NCBI RefSeq assembly: GCF_001605725.1
Contig: NZ_CP011530.1
Location: 2,604,001 to 2,668,000 of the forward strand
DNA length: 64,000 nt
DNA from: Mycobacteroides immunogenum
GTDB lineage: Bacteria > Actinomycetota > Actinomycetes > Mycobacteriales > Mycobacteriaceae
Direction of reading: 5' to 3'
The notes beneath the pieces were generated by a model. It was not told the DNA's origin, did no database searches, and worked only from the letters and a program-made list of their open reading frames with translations. The position numbers and the translations under genes are program-made. This document shows, in pieces, positions 1 to 7,123 of this stretch (position 1 is its first letter; each line of letters starts with the position of its first letter).

Positions 1-1
1 C

Positions 2-262
2 GAAACCTACGCCGCAGCGGCGAAAGTGATCGAGTCTTCGCGCCTTGACTACACAATCATCAGACCCGCATGGCTTACAGACAAAGACGAAGTGGACTAC
101 GAGATCACCCAAAAAGGAGAACCTTTCAAAGGCACCGAGGTATCCCGAAAAAGCATCGCGGCACTCGTCGTACGATTGATTACCGATCCCTCACAAGAAC
201 TCCACGGCTCACTGGGAGTAAACAAGCCAGGCACCGACGCCGACAAGCCTGCATGGCAGTAA
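2..262 (+). CDS. NAD(P)-binding (NmrA/SDR-like) protein, C-terminal part
   Basis: This gene is cut by the left edge; the open frame runs in from base 2 and ends in TAA at 260-262. The readable 86 residues include the stretch RLDYTIIRPAWLTD, typical of the segment after the cofactor fold in atypical short-chain dehydrogenases of the NmrA/NAD(P)H-binding group, where IIRP follows the active-site helix. The catalytic residues and the Gly-rich loop would lie upstream, outside the window, so substrate and activity cannot be judged. The next 1.2 kb is poor in convincing genes, so this is probably the last gene of its unit. Confidence 0.6.
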   Translation, partial: ETYAAAAKVIESSRLDYTIIRPAWLTDKDEVDYEITQKGEPFKGTEVSRKSIAALVVRLITDPSQELHGSLGVNKPGTDADKPAWQ

Positions 263-538
263 TTCCGGACGCGATCGGGAAGAGCCGTTGGATAGTGGAT
301 AGTCCAGGCGCAATGCGAACTCTGGGCATGAGGTCGCAGCCTGCGTCGGGCGGCGTAAGTTCACCCTCGCGGGAGCACTAGACCGCCTAGGTCGAGTACG
401 AGCAGGCCAAGCGGATCGTCATTGGCTGCATGCTCCACAGGCGATGACAACATCTGAAGAGACTTCACTCAGAGGGAGGCGGCACAACCCCATAGATCGT
501 GTACGGGCTTCAGTACGTACGTTGACGCTCACCCAGCT
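263..538. other. gap without a recognisable gene
   Basis: I see no convincing coding frame, hairpin or repeat here. Short open frames lack mycobacterial codon bias and recognisable motifs. The following fragment is decayed, so this may be eroded former coding sequence. Confidence 0.4.
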
Positions 539-799
539 TTGCTCACGCTCACCAGCGCCACACTGGGAGAATGCAGGCAAGAAGCAGGTAGATCAACGAC
601 TTGTAACCAACCTGTGATCGGTTGCGCCTATGCCGTCGGCGAGGTCACCGTGGTGCGGATCGAACGGGGGCAGGTCGAGACACTCGTGCATCGGAACCCC
701 CTGCTCATGCAGGAACTCGGCCGCACGATCGAAGAACGAAGGGCCACTGTTCGCCGGGCGCTCAGCGTAGATACCCTCGCTCAGAGCCGTGGCGGCTGA
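539..799 (+). pseudogene. remnant of a cyclic-nucleotide-binding/channel protein
   Basis: An 86-codon open frame whose second half (from about residue 31) reads like the end of a cNMP-binding domain as found at the C-terminus of MscS-type channel proteins: a YAVGEVTVVRIE strand, then a helix with NPLLMQELGRTIEERRA. No start with a ribosome site is visible. The first 30 residues look like noise, and the beta-roll and channel domains are missing. I therefore read it as the tail of a broken gene. It overlaps the 3' end of the opposite-strand nuclease-like gene by 38 nt. The family call rests on a short match. Confidence 0.4.
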
Positions 800-1427
800 A
801 ACCTCGCCTGAGGGGGCGGCGGCGAGTTGAGTGCCTCCGGTCGATGTCATTCCATCGGCTGTCGGGGTCGGCATGCCGGAACGACCCGTCTAGGAGCCAA
901 CAGTCGTCGCACGTAACGCTCTGTTCGGAGATGGTGGTGGCGGATGCGCTCACCATGTCTGCCACCCGCTTGGCGGCGACCGAATCGACGACGTCCATGT
1001 GAACGAGGTGCAGGAGTGCGACCGTGGCGATGGTCGATGCCGATTCGTTCCGTCGAACCACGACGTCCTCGGAGGACAGGATGGTGAGCGGCTCCTCGCG
1101 AATGCGCATCACCACGTCGGTGACTCGCTCCGAGACAACCCGACGAGCCTTCCTGGTGTCCGAGATCTCTTTGCCCGCATGCCAATACGCCCCGTCGTAC
1201 TCGACTCCGATTACGGGACCGTGATCCTGCCGAAAACGCATGTCCAGGTGCATGCGCCCGTCACTTGGAACGGCAACGTTCTGTTCGCCTGCGCCAAGGA
1301 CGTGGTGCAACAAGGTGAAGACTTCGATCTCCAACCGTGACGAATGTGGCTCATCACCCAAGCAGCCGGGGCATTTGTCGCCTCGGAGGTAGCGTCCGCG
1401 TGGAGATCTCGACCGGTGTCCGCTCAT
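762..1427 (-). CDS. Vsr-like PD-(D/E)XK nuclease, N-terminally truncated
   Basis: A 221-residue frame from the in-frame ATG at 1427; an upstream start at 1511 would overlap the next gene further. A CPGC zinc-knuckle pair (residues 19-22) is followed by a restriction-endonuclease fold: Glu33/Glu35 in the first helix, Asp62 in MHLDMRF, the core VEYDGAYWH (Glu76, Asp78, His83), then R-x(n)-RIREEPL. This matches actinobacterial proteins that join treble-clef zinc ribbons to a Vsr-like nuclease and would act on DNA. Related proteins carry several zinc ribbons before the nuclease; here only the last CxxC remains, and the residues just before it (GHRSRSPRGRYLRGDKC) look like a ribbon that lost its first cysteines. 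The 5' end overlaps no neighbour from this start, but the missing part would run into the PPOX gene. It may be a decayed defence-type gene or a minimal active form. Confidence 0.5.
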   Translation of the reverse strand: MSGHRSRSPRGRYLRGDKCPGCLGDEPHSSRLEIEVFTLLHHVLGAGEQNVAVPSDGRMHLDMRFRQDHGPVIGVEYDGAYWHAGKEISDTRKARRVVSERVTDVVMRIREEPLTILSSEDVVVRRNESASTIATVALLHLVHMDVVDSVAAKRVADMVSASATTISEQSVTCDDCWLLDGSFRHADPDSRWNDIDRRHSTRRRPLRRGFSRHGSERGYLR

Positions 1428-1486
1428 GTTGCGACGGTATGTGGCGACCCGACAAGGCGAGCCGATCATGCTCGGGCTCTGCCAGG

Positions 1487-1492
1487 TATAAC
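1487..1492 (+). promoter_or_regulatory. -10 element of a leaderless promoter (PPOX gene)
   Basis: TATAAC lies exactly 6 nt before the ATG at 1499, so transcription would begin at the start codon. No Shine-Dalgarno sequence precedes that ATG, which fits. Confidence 0.5.
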
Positions 1493-1498
1493 TGGGCC

Positions 1499-1897
1499 AT
1501 GGCCCCGACATTCAGTGACGTCTACGGCGAGAAGTACCTTCTTCTGACCACATTCACTAAGGACGGTAAGCCCAAGCCCACGCCAGTATGGGGTGTCCCC
1601 GAGGGCGACAAACTGCTGATCATCACCGATGACGGGTCATGGAAGACCAGGCGCATCAATAACACGCCACGTGTGACCATCCAGAAATGCGGCATCTTCG
1701 GCAAGGTCAAGGGCGAACCCGTCGAGGCGGTGGCACGGATGCTGCCGAAGGCGGAGACACGGCGCGTTTTCGACAAGATCGTCCGGCGTTACTGGCATCA
1801 CGCCATCTATTTCATTCCTCAGGCCATCCTGCGCGGGGGTATAGACAAGGTGCACGCGGCCATCGAGGTCACGGCGCCGCCACCGCCCGCCCCCTAG
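1499..1897 (+). CDS. PPOX-class F420-dependent oxidoreductase
   Basis: A 132-residue single-domain split-barrel protein of the pyridoxamine-5'-phosphate oxidase-like class. Seen: the opening strand pair KYLLLTTFTKDGKPKPTPVW, then LLIITDDGSWKTRRINNTPRVTI, the usual layout in mycobacterial F420H2-dependent reductases of this class, where the barrel binds the deazaflavin phosphate. Such enzymes are small cytosolic reductases of diverse substrates; the substrate here is unknown. The ATG at 1499 is chosen because a -10 element lies 6 nt upstream and the family's first strand follows at once; longer in-frame starts add unrelated residues that overlap the opposite-strand nuclease gene. A strong hairpin ends the gene. 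Confidence 0.8.
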   Translation: MAPTFSDVYGEKYLLLTTFTKDGKPKPTPVWGVPEGDKLLIITDDGSWKTRRINNTPRVTIQKCGIFGKVKGEPVEAVARMLPKAETRRVFDKIVRRYWHHAIYFIPQAILRGGIDKVHAAIEVTAPPPPAP

Positions 1898-1927
1898 GAT
1901 GCCTCTAGCTGGTCTGGCATCTTAGGG
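1892..1927 (+). terminator. hairpin terminator after the PPOX gene
   Basis: A 12-bp stem (1892-1903 with 1916-1927, one G-U pair) closes a 12-nt loop. The stop codon sits in the left arm. There is no U-tract, as is common for mycobacterial terminators. Confidence 0.6.
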
Positions 1928-2070
1928 CCGCCCACATGCCGCGTAACTTCGATCACATATTTGCTGGGGGAGCGATGACCGTCGCGCCGGCTCGGGACCC
2001 GGGATTCTCGACACACGGGAGCGGAGACAGTTAACACTTCCGCCCCCTTTGTGAGAACGTAGTTCCCATC

Positions 2071-2640
2071 ATGATCACGGATAGCCACCAGTACCTCACC
2101 TACGAGGAATTCGGCAGGGCGTTCTTCGAGATAGCCGTCAGCGAAGCCCGGGTTAGGGCCGCTGTCGCCTCGATCGCCGGCGAACCATTCGAGGTCGGCC
2201 CCATGGCCCAAGGTCCCGGCAAGATCGCGAAGGTGACGGCAAAGGTCCAGATCCTGGACCCGATCGTCACCCGCAACGACGGTGAGACCATCACCTTCGA
2301 CATTCAGGTGCCGCTGGCCATCGACCTGCTGATCGACCTGAAGCTCGATAAGAGCCGTTTCAAGGTCGCGGGCAACATCGCACTCAAGGCCACCGCCCGC
2401 GCCGCGGCGCCGCTGCAGCTGGTCATCGACGTCGCACCGCCCGGGCCCTCGGACATCACCGTCGATGTTTCCTCCAACACCATCCGCGGCGAGCTGCTGC
2501 GTATCTTGGCCGGAGTGGACCAGCTGATCAGCCGGTTCATCGCCAGCTACGTGGCCCACGAGGTGGATAACCCGAAGGCAATGGCGGCCCGCACCATCGA
2601 CGTCGCGCACCGGCTCGACGAGGCGTGGACGGGCGTTTGA
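2071..2640 (+). CDS. conserved hypothetical protein
   Basis: A 189-residue protein that I do not recognise beyond being of mycobacterial type. It is rich in beta-strand patterns, with a repeated alternation such as ITFDIQVPLAIDLLIDLKLDKSRFKVAGNIALKA broken by short turns, and ends in amphipathic helices. There is no signal peptide, transmembrane segment or cysteine. A strand-rich, amphipathic middle could suit a lipid- or ligand-binding fold, but this is inference only. The stop overlaps the start of the phosphotransferase gene by 16 nt, so the two are probably co-transcribed and translationally coupled. A functional link to aminoglycoside resistance is not implied by the sequence. Confidence 0.65.
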   Translation: MITDSHQYLTYEEFGRAFFEIAVSEARVRAAVASIAGEPFEVGPMAQGPGKIAKVTAKVQILDPIVTRNDGETITFDIQVPLAIDLLIDLKLDKSRFKVAGNIALKATARAAAPLQLVIDVAPPGPSDITVDVSSNTIRGELLRILAGVDQLISRFIASYVAHEVDNPKAMAARTIDVAHRLDEAWTGV

Positions 2641-3401
2641 CCGATCTCGCGGGCTGGGAATCGGTCACGACAGGGGAGTCCGGGGCCCTGGTCTACCGAT
2701 CGCCCGACAGGTCGCGTTATGCGAAAGCGGGCACCGCCGACCTGGAGGCCGAGCGAGACCGCATTGAATGGCTTAGCACCCAACGTATCCCAGGCCCATC
2801 GGTACTTGAGTGGTTCACCGGGCCGGACGGTCCGGTGTTGATCACCTCGGCGGTGCCGGGTATTCCCGCCGACCAGCTCGACGCCGACGATTTGGAGCGG
2901 GCGTGGCCTGCCATCGCCGAGGCGGTACGGCGACTGCACGAGCTACCGACGGCGGGCTGCCCATTCTCCCGGGATCTCGCCGCGATGACGGCGGTGGCAC
3001 GGGACGTGGTAGCCCGAGGTGCCGTCAATCCGGATTTCCTGCCAGACGGGGACCGTGCGGTGCCCGCGAAGCAACTGCTCTCCCGCGTGACGGCCGAACT
3101 GGAACAGCGCCTTGCTCAGGAGCCCGACGACCTTGTGGTGTGCCACGGGGACTTGTGTCTGCCGAACATCATCATCACCCCGGGAGCCTTCTCGGTGGCG
3201 GGCCATATCGACCTGGGCCGCCTAGGGCTGGCAGACCGCCACGCAGACCTGGCTCTGCTCTTCGCGAACTCGCGGGAGACCTGGTGCGATGATGCCGGCG
3301 CGGCCACCGCGCAGGCGCGGTTCGCGCAGATATACCGAACACCCATCGATTCGGGACGTCTGGATTTCTACTTGCGGTTGGATCCGCTCACCTGGGGCTA
3401 G
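2625..3401 (+). CDS. aph(3''): aminoglycoside 3''-phosphotransferase (streptomycin), APH(3'')-Ic type
   Basis: A 258-residue kinase of the APH/choline-kinase superfamily that would transfer phosphate from ATP to the 3''-hydroxyl of streptomycin. Seen: the catalytic loop CHGDLCLPN with His174, Asp176 and Asn181; the metal-binding HIDLGRLGLADR (Asp196); an N-lobe with SGALVYRS and YAKAG, the nucleotide Lys region; and the ITSAVPGIPADQL hinge. Order and length fit the chromosomal streptomycin kinases known from M. fortuitum and M. abscessus. GTG at 2625 is used because the N-lobe begins right after it; it overlaps the previous gene by 16 nt. No transposon, integron or GC break is seen nearby, so this looks like an intrinsic gene rather than an acquired one. 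Confidence 0.85.
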   Translation: MDGRLTDLAGWESVTTGESGALVYRSPDRSRYAKAGTADLEAERDRIEWLSTQRIPGPSVLEWFTGPDGPVLITSAVPGIPADQLDADDLERAWPAIAEAVRRLHELPTAGCPFSRDLAAMTAVARDVVARGAVNPDFLPDGDRAVPAKQLLSRVTAELEQRLAQEPDDLVVCHGDLCLPNIIITPGAFSVAGHIDLGRLGLADRHADLALLFANSRETWCDDAGAATAQARFAQIYRTPIDSGRLDFYLRLDPLTWG

Positions 3402-3411
3402 TTATTCAGTC

Positions 3412-3439
3412 TTGACTTATATAAGTAAGCGGTTCTAAT
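3412..3439 (+). promoter_or_regulatory. arsR promoter with palindromic operator in the spacer
   Basis: TTGACT (3412-3417), a 16-nt spacer and TCTAAT (3434-3439) form a near-consensus promoter. The perfect palindrome ACTTATATAAGT (3415-3426) overlaps the -35 and spacer, the expected place for an autorepressing ArsR dimer. The start codon follows 9 nt after the -10, so the mRNA would be leaderless or nearly so. Confidence 0.6.
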
Positions 3440-3448
3440 GTCGGACGC

Positions 3449-3808
3449 GTGCACGTCTTCGACATCCTCGGAGATCCGGTGCGGCGGCGCATCCTCGAGC
3501 TGATCCACGCGGGGGAGATGTCTTCGGGAGCCGTCACCGAAATCATCCGTTCCGAGTTCGCGATCAGTCAGCCGGCCGTGTCGCAACATCTGAAAGTATT
3601 GCGTGAGAACGGGTTCGCGACAGTTCGCACAGAGGGAACCCGGCGGCTGTACAGCGTCGACACCACACCGCTGCGTGAGGTCGACCAGTGGCTCGATACC
3701 TTCCGCCGCAATTGGACCCCGCATCTGGACGCGCTGGCCACGGAGATAGCCCGTGGCAAGCGACAACGCCGAAATTCTGCCACCACAACCAAGGAGAGCG
3801 CCTCGTGA
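3449..3808 (+). CDS. ArsR/SmtB-family transcriptional regulator
   Basis: A 119-residue winged-helix repressor. Seen: FDILGDPVRRRILELIHAGE (helices 1-2), then ISQPAVSQHLKVLRENGFAT (recognition helix) and the wing RTEGTRRLYSVD. No Cys or His cluster for metal binding is present, so it belongs to the ArsR group that pairs with START/SRPBCC proteins rather than to metal sensors. GTG at 3449 is chosen; a nearby ATG at 3438 is in another frame. The gene overlaps the following SRPBCC gene by 4 nt (GTGA), so the two form an operon. A 12-bp palindrome in its own promoter suggests autoregulation. Confidence 0.85.
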   Translation: MHVFDILGDPVRRRILELIHAGEMSSGAVTEIIRSEFAISQPAVSQHLKVLRENGFATVRTEGTRRLYSVDTTPLREVDQWLDTFRRNWTPHLDALATEIARGKRQRRNSATTTKESAS

Positions 3809-4452
3809 TCGATGTTCGGCACCAACTCAACGCTGTGCGGCGCACTGTCGGTACCAAGACCTTTCAGGCCAGACAGGCACGCGTCGTGACGGTGAGTCAA
3901 ACCTATGACACCGACGCCGTGGATCTATGGGACGCGTGCACGAACGCCGAGCGCATTGCGCGATGGTTCCTGCCGATCACCGGTGAGCTACGCCTTGGTG
4001 GGCATTATTCCCTGGAAGGCAACGCATCTGGGACGGTGCTCAGCTGCGACGCACCACGCTCTTTCGGCGCGACCTGGGAGGCCATGGGGGAGGTCAGCTG
4101 GATCGAGGTGACGATCAGCCCCGAACCGGAGAATCCGGAGGAACGGGCCATCTTCACGCTGGAACACATCTTCCATATCGGCGACGACGACGAGCACTGG
4201 CAGCAGTTCGGGCCGGGCGCCGTTGGAGTCGGCTGGGATTCCGGCCTACTCGGTCTGGCTGGGTACCTCGCCTCGCCCGGCGATCGCATTACCCCAGAAG
4301 AGGGCGCGGCGTGGGTGGCCACCGAGGAGGGCCGTGCCTTCATGGCCGAGTCCAGCGACCTCTGGTTCGGGGCGGCCGTCGCCTCGGGCATGGATCCGGT
4401 GCGGGCCCGCGAGATGGCGGACCGAACGACGGCGGCCTATACCGCGGGCTGA
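3805..4452 (+). CDS. SRPBCC-family (AHSA1/START-like) protein
   Basis: A 215-residue protein with the helix-grip (Bet v1/START) signature: TVSQTYDTDAVDLWDACTNAERIARWFLP, then a G-GHYSLEGNASGTVLSCDAP strand series and WEAMGEVSWIEVTI. The C-terminal third (from about residue 130) is an all-alpha extension with GWDSGLLGLAGYL. Such proteins bind a hydrophobic ligand in the cavity; with ArsR partners they are often co-repressed by their regulator. GTG at 3805 overlaps the arsR stop, and AAGGAG lies 9 nt upstream. Ligand unknown. Confidence 0.75.
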   Translation: MIDVRHQLNAVRRTVGTKTFQARQARVVTVSQTYDTDAVDLWDACTNAERIARWFLPITGELRLGGHYSLEGNASGTVLSCDAPRSFGATWEAMGEVSWIEVTISPEPENPEERAIFTLEHIFHIGDDDEHWQQFGPGAVGVGWDSGLLGLAGYLASPGDRITPEEGAAWVATEEGRAFMAESSDLWFGAAVASGMDPVRAREMADRTTAAYTAG

Positions 4453-4486
4453 GGTGGGCTGCAGTGTCCCTCGCCACAGTGGGCGC

Positions 4487-4492
4487 TACTAT
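4487..4492 (+). promoter_or_regulatory. -10 element of a leaderless promoter (VOC gene)
   Basis: TACTAT lies exactly 6 nt before the ATG at 4499, and no Shine-Dalgarno sequence precedes that ATG. The transcript would start at the start codon. Confidence 0.55.
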
Positions 4493-4498
4493 CGGCGC

Positions 4499-5014
4499 AT
4501 GACCACATCGGCAATGCCGCCGGATGTATCTGGATTTGGACACGTCACCCAAATTGCCTGGGTGACTGATGATCTCGATGCCACGGAATCCATGCTCAGC
4601 GCGGTATTCGGGGTCAAGAAATGGACGCGGATACCAGATGTGCACTTTGGCCCGGAGGCATGCGTGTACCGCGGCGCGCCGGCCGATTTCACCGCGACCA
4701 TCGCGCTGAGCTACCTGGGCGATATGCAGCTCGAGCTGATCCTCCCGGTGAGCGGGAGGAGTATCTACAGCGAGTTCCTCGAGCGCAATCCCGCGGGACT
4801 GCATCATGTCTGCGTCGAGCCACCCGACTTCGACGGGGCGCTCGACCACGCCACCGCGCGCGGCATGGCGGTCATCCAGGACGGTGTGATGCCCGGCGGC
4901 ATGCGATTCGCCTACCTATCGGCGCCCGCGGCCGCCCTGCCGTACCTGGAACTGGCCTTCGTCCCGCCCGAAATCCGGGCGTTCTACGACTACATCAAGA
5001 GTGAGCAGGCATGA
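4499..5014 (+). CDS. VOC-family (glyoxalase-like) protein
   Basis: A 171-residue protein with two beta-alpha-beta-beta-beta modules of the vicinal-oxygen-chelate fold. Candidate metal ligands are visible: GHVTQIAWVTDDLDA (His), MQLELILP (Glu), GLHHVCVE (His) and LPYLELAFV (Glu), the H-E-H-E order of the superfamily. The group includes epimerases, dioxygenases and lyases, so the reaction is open. The stop overlaps the start of the flavoprotein gene by 4 nt, so the two probably work in one catabolic or modification step. The promoter appears leaderless. Confidence 0.75.
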   Translation: MTTSAMPPDVSGFGHVTQIAWVTDDLDATESMLSAVFGVKKWTRIPDVHFGPEACVYRGAPADFTATIALSYLGDMQLELILPVSGRSIYSEFLERNPAGLHHVCVEPPDFDGALDHATARGMAVIQDGVMPGGMRFAYLSAPAAALPYLELAFVPPEIRAFYDYIKSEQA

Positions 5015-6474
5015 GCGCAGCGATCCCGGAAACCATAGCAGCCCAAAGCATCACCGAGTGGTCCGATGAGGTCGACGTGCTCGTTGTCGGCTTCGGCATG
5101 GGAGGCGGCTGCGCCGCCGTCGCCGCGGCCGAGGCCGGAGCGACGGTGTTGGCGCTGGAGCGTGCTGCCTCCGCGGGTGGCACCACCGCGATGGCGGGTG
5201 GGCACTTCTACCTCGGCGGCGGCACAGCTGTTCAGGAGGCCACCGGGCATGCTGACAGCGCCGACGAGATGTACAAGTACCTGATGGCCGTGTCTCCGGA
5301 TCCGGATCCGGAGAAGATCCGCCTCTACTGTGACGGAAGCGTTGATCACTTCAATTGGCTTGAGGCGCTTGGTTTTCAGTTCGAGCGCAGTTTCTATCCG
5401 GAGAAGGCTGTCATCCAGCCCAATACCGAAGGACTGATGTTCACCGGAAACGAACTGGTGTGGCCGTATCGGGACCAGGCTGTCCCCGCACCCCGCGGGC
5501 ACAAGGTTCCCAAGCCCGGCGACACGGGCGGTGCGGGCATGGTCGTGGAACTACTCGCGCGCCGCGCGGGCGAGCTGGGTGTGCCGATCCGCTACGAGAC
5601 CGGTGCCACCGCGCTCATCGTCGACGGCGAGGGAGTGGTCGTCGGCGCGACCTGGAAGCATTTCGCCGAAACCGGTGCGATACGCGCCAAATCGGTGATC
5701 ATCGCCGCTGGTGGATTCGTGATGAACCCCGCCATGGTGGCCGAATACACGCCCAAGCTGGCCGAGAAGCCGTTCGTGCTCGGCAGCACCTACGACGACG
5801 GATTGGGCATCAGGCTGGGAGTGTCCGTGGGGGCGGGTACCCGCAATATGCACCAGATTTTCGTGACGGCTCCGGTGTATCCGCCGTCCGGACTGCTCAC
5901 CGGAATCATTGTGAACAAGAACGGAGAGCGGTTCGTCGCCGAAGATTCCTACCATTCCCGGACCTCGGGGTACGTGATGGATCAGCCGGACAGCGCGGCG
6001 TACCTGATTGTCGATTCCGAGCACATGGATCGACCGGCGCTGCCGTTGACGCCGTTCATCGACGGTTGGGAAACGGTGGCGGAAATGGAAGCGGCCCTAG
6101 GTATCCCGGCCGGCAACCTGGAAACGTCGCTGCGGCGCTACAACGAGCACGCCGACCGGGGTGAGGACCCCGATTTCCACAAGCATCCGAAATACCTTGC
6201 CTCGCAAGGGGTCGGCCCCTGGGGCGCGTTTGATCTAACGCTCGGCAAGGCGATGTATGCCGGCTTCACGCTCGGCGGTCTGCGCACCGATGCCGACGGG
6301 CGAGTGCTCACCGAATCGGGTGAGGCCATTCCCGGTCTCTACGCGGCCGGTGCCAGTGCGTCGAACATTGCTCAGGACGGTAAGGGATACAGCAGTGGAA
6401 CCAGGCTTGGCGAAGCCTCGTTCTTCGGGCGGCGGGCAGGTTCGCACGCGTCAGCGCGGGTATCTGTCGGCTAG
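5011..6474 (+). CDS. FAD-binding oxidoreductase (fumarate reductase/ketosteroid dehydrogenase-like)
   Basis: A 487-residue soluble flavoprotein of the FAD_binding_2 family. Seen: the Rossmann dinucleotide motif VLVVGFGMGGGCAAVAAAEAG (about residues 24-44) ending at the ribose Glu in LALERA; GGTTAMAGGHFYLGGG; a capping domain with PNTEGLMFTGNELVWPYRD; and the C-terminal GLYAAGASASNIAQDGKGYSSG-type FAD loop. Family members include fumarate reductases and 3-ketosteroid delta1-dehydrogenases. Substrate-pocket residues cannot be assigned, so I give only the class. It is coupled to the upstream VOC gene by a 4-nt overlap. No signal peptide is seen, so it is cytosolic. Confidence 0.75.
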   Translation: MSAAIPETIAAQSITEWSDEVDVLVVGFGMGGGCAAVAAAEAGATVLALERAASAGGTTAMAGGHFYLGGGTAVQEATGHADSADEMYKYLMAVSPDPDPEKIRLYCDGSVDHFNWLEALGFQFERSFYPEKAVIQPNTEGLMFTGNELVWPYRDQAVPAPRGHKVPKPGDTGGAGMVVELLARRAGELGVPIRYETGATALIVDGEGVVVGATWKHFAETGAIRAKSVIIAAGGFVMNPAMVAEYTPKLAEKPFVLGSTYDDGLGIRLGVSVGAGTRNMHQIFVTAPVYPPSGLLTGIIVNKNGERFVAEDSYHSRTSGYVMDQPDSAAYLIVDSEHMDRPALPLTPFIDGWETVAEMEAALGIPAGNLETSLRRYNEHADRGEDPDFHKHPKYLASQGVGPWGAFDLTLGKAMYAGFTLGGLRTDADGRVLTESGEAIPGLYAAGASASNIAQDGKGYSSGTRLGEASFFGRRAGSHASARVSVG

Positions 6475-6491
6475 ACGCATTCGGCACGCTA

Positions 6492-6507
6492 TGTGATGCC
6501 GGTCACA
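6492..6507. promoter_or_regulatory. CRP-type site TGTGA-N6-TCACA
   Basis: TGTGATGCCGGTCACA is a full match to the consensus shared by E. coli CRP and mycobacterial Crp (Rv3676). It lies in the gap before the coiled-coil gene, about 80 nt upstream of that gene's likely transcription start (-10 TAGGCT at 6567-6572), a distance compatible with activation. Confidence 0.6.
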
Positions 6508-6524
6508 AACGGGTATCAAATGTT

Positions 6525-6549
6525 CGCCCATCGAGGTAGCCGATGGGTG
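6525..6549. terminator. hairpin between flavoprotein and coiled-coil genes
   Basis: A 9-bp stem (6525-6533 with 6541-6549, one G-U pair) with a 7-nt loop lies 50 nt after the flavoprotein stop. It could end that transcript; it could also be an operator, being close to the next -10. Confidence 0.4.
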
Positions 6550-6596
6550 TTCGCGAACCTGTCGCCTAGGCTGGGCGCAACGGAAAGGTGACTCCA

Positions 6597-6992
6597 ATGG
6601 CGGAGGTCTATACCAGGAACGGGCATCGGTCCGCGCCGACCGGCAAGATCCGCAAGCTGGCCAACGTCGCGCTGAACATCGATGGCACCGTCGGCAGCAT
6701 CGAGTCGATGGCGGTTGAGGTGCACGACCTCACCGACCGGGTCGGCGGCATGCTCGATCATCTCGATTCGAGCCTGGAGCGCCTCGATGATTCCCTGGAT
6801 TCGCTGAACCTCACCTTGAACAACCTGGCCGAAACCACGACGACGCTGGCCAGAACGATGACGAGCCTCGAAACGCTCATTGATGTGGTGGACCCGCTCA
6901 TCCGGGTGCTCAAGGTCGCGCTGTATCCCACGAAGATCGTGCTGGACTTCGCCGACGACCGGATCGCTCAGATCGAACGCGCCCTGCGCTGA
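6597..6992 (+). CDS. small coiled-coil protein of unknown function
   Basis: A 131-residue protein. From about residue 40 to 95 it is a continuous amphipathic helix with heptad-like leucines (VGGMLDHLDSSLERLDDSL, then LNLTLNNLAETTTTL), followed by a more hydrophobic C-terminal stretch PLIRVLKVALYPTKIVLDFAD. No signal peptide or cysteine is present. The pattern recalls apolipoprotein- or phasin-like proteins that coat hydrophobic surfaces, but this is inference. ATG at 6597 has GGAAAGG 8 nt upstream. A CRP-type site lies in front, suggesting cAMP control. It precedes the AarF/TetR cluster but has its own promoter. Confidence 0.65.
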   Translation: MAEVYTRNGHRSAPTGKIRKLANVALNIDGTVGSIESMAVEVHDLTDRVGGMLDHLDSSLERLDDSLDSLNLTLNNLAETTTTLARTMTSLETLIDVVDPLIRVLKVALYPTKIVLDFADDRIAQIERALR

Positions 6993-7055
6993 AGTCTGCG
7001 CACGGCGTCACCTCTCCTGGCTGGTCATCGTCGGCCACTCGCCGCATTCGATTAA

Positions 7056-7090
7056 CATACATACCAGTTTGTCGGTAATGTCTCACCGAC
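7056..7090. promoter_or_regulatory. possible TetR operator upstream of the first aarF gene
   Basis: CATACATACC (7056-7065), AGTTT and GTCGGTAATG (7071-7080) contain a degenerate inverted repeat with the same TACATAC half-site as the two better operators at 10.76 and 10.91 kb. A second short inverted repeat, GTCGGT-N8-ACCGAC, overlaps it (7071-7090). It lies 34-68 nt before the aarF start. Confidence 0.4.
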
Positions 7091-7123
7091 GTATACGACC
7101 GTTGCGGACGGGAGGGAGTCGCG

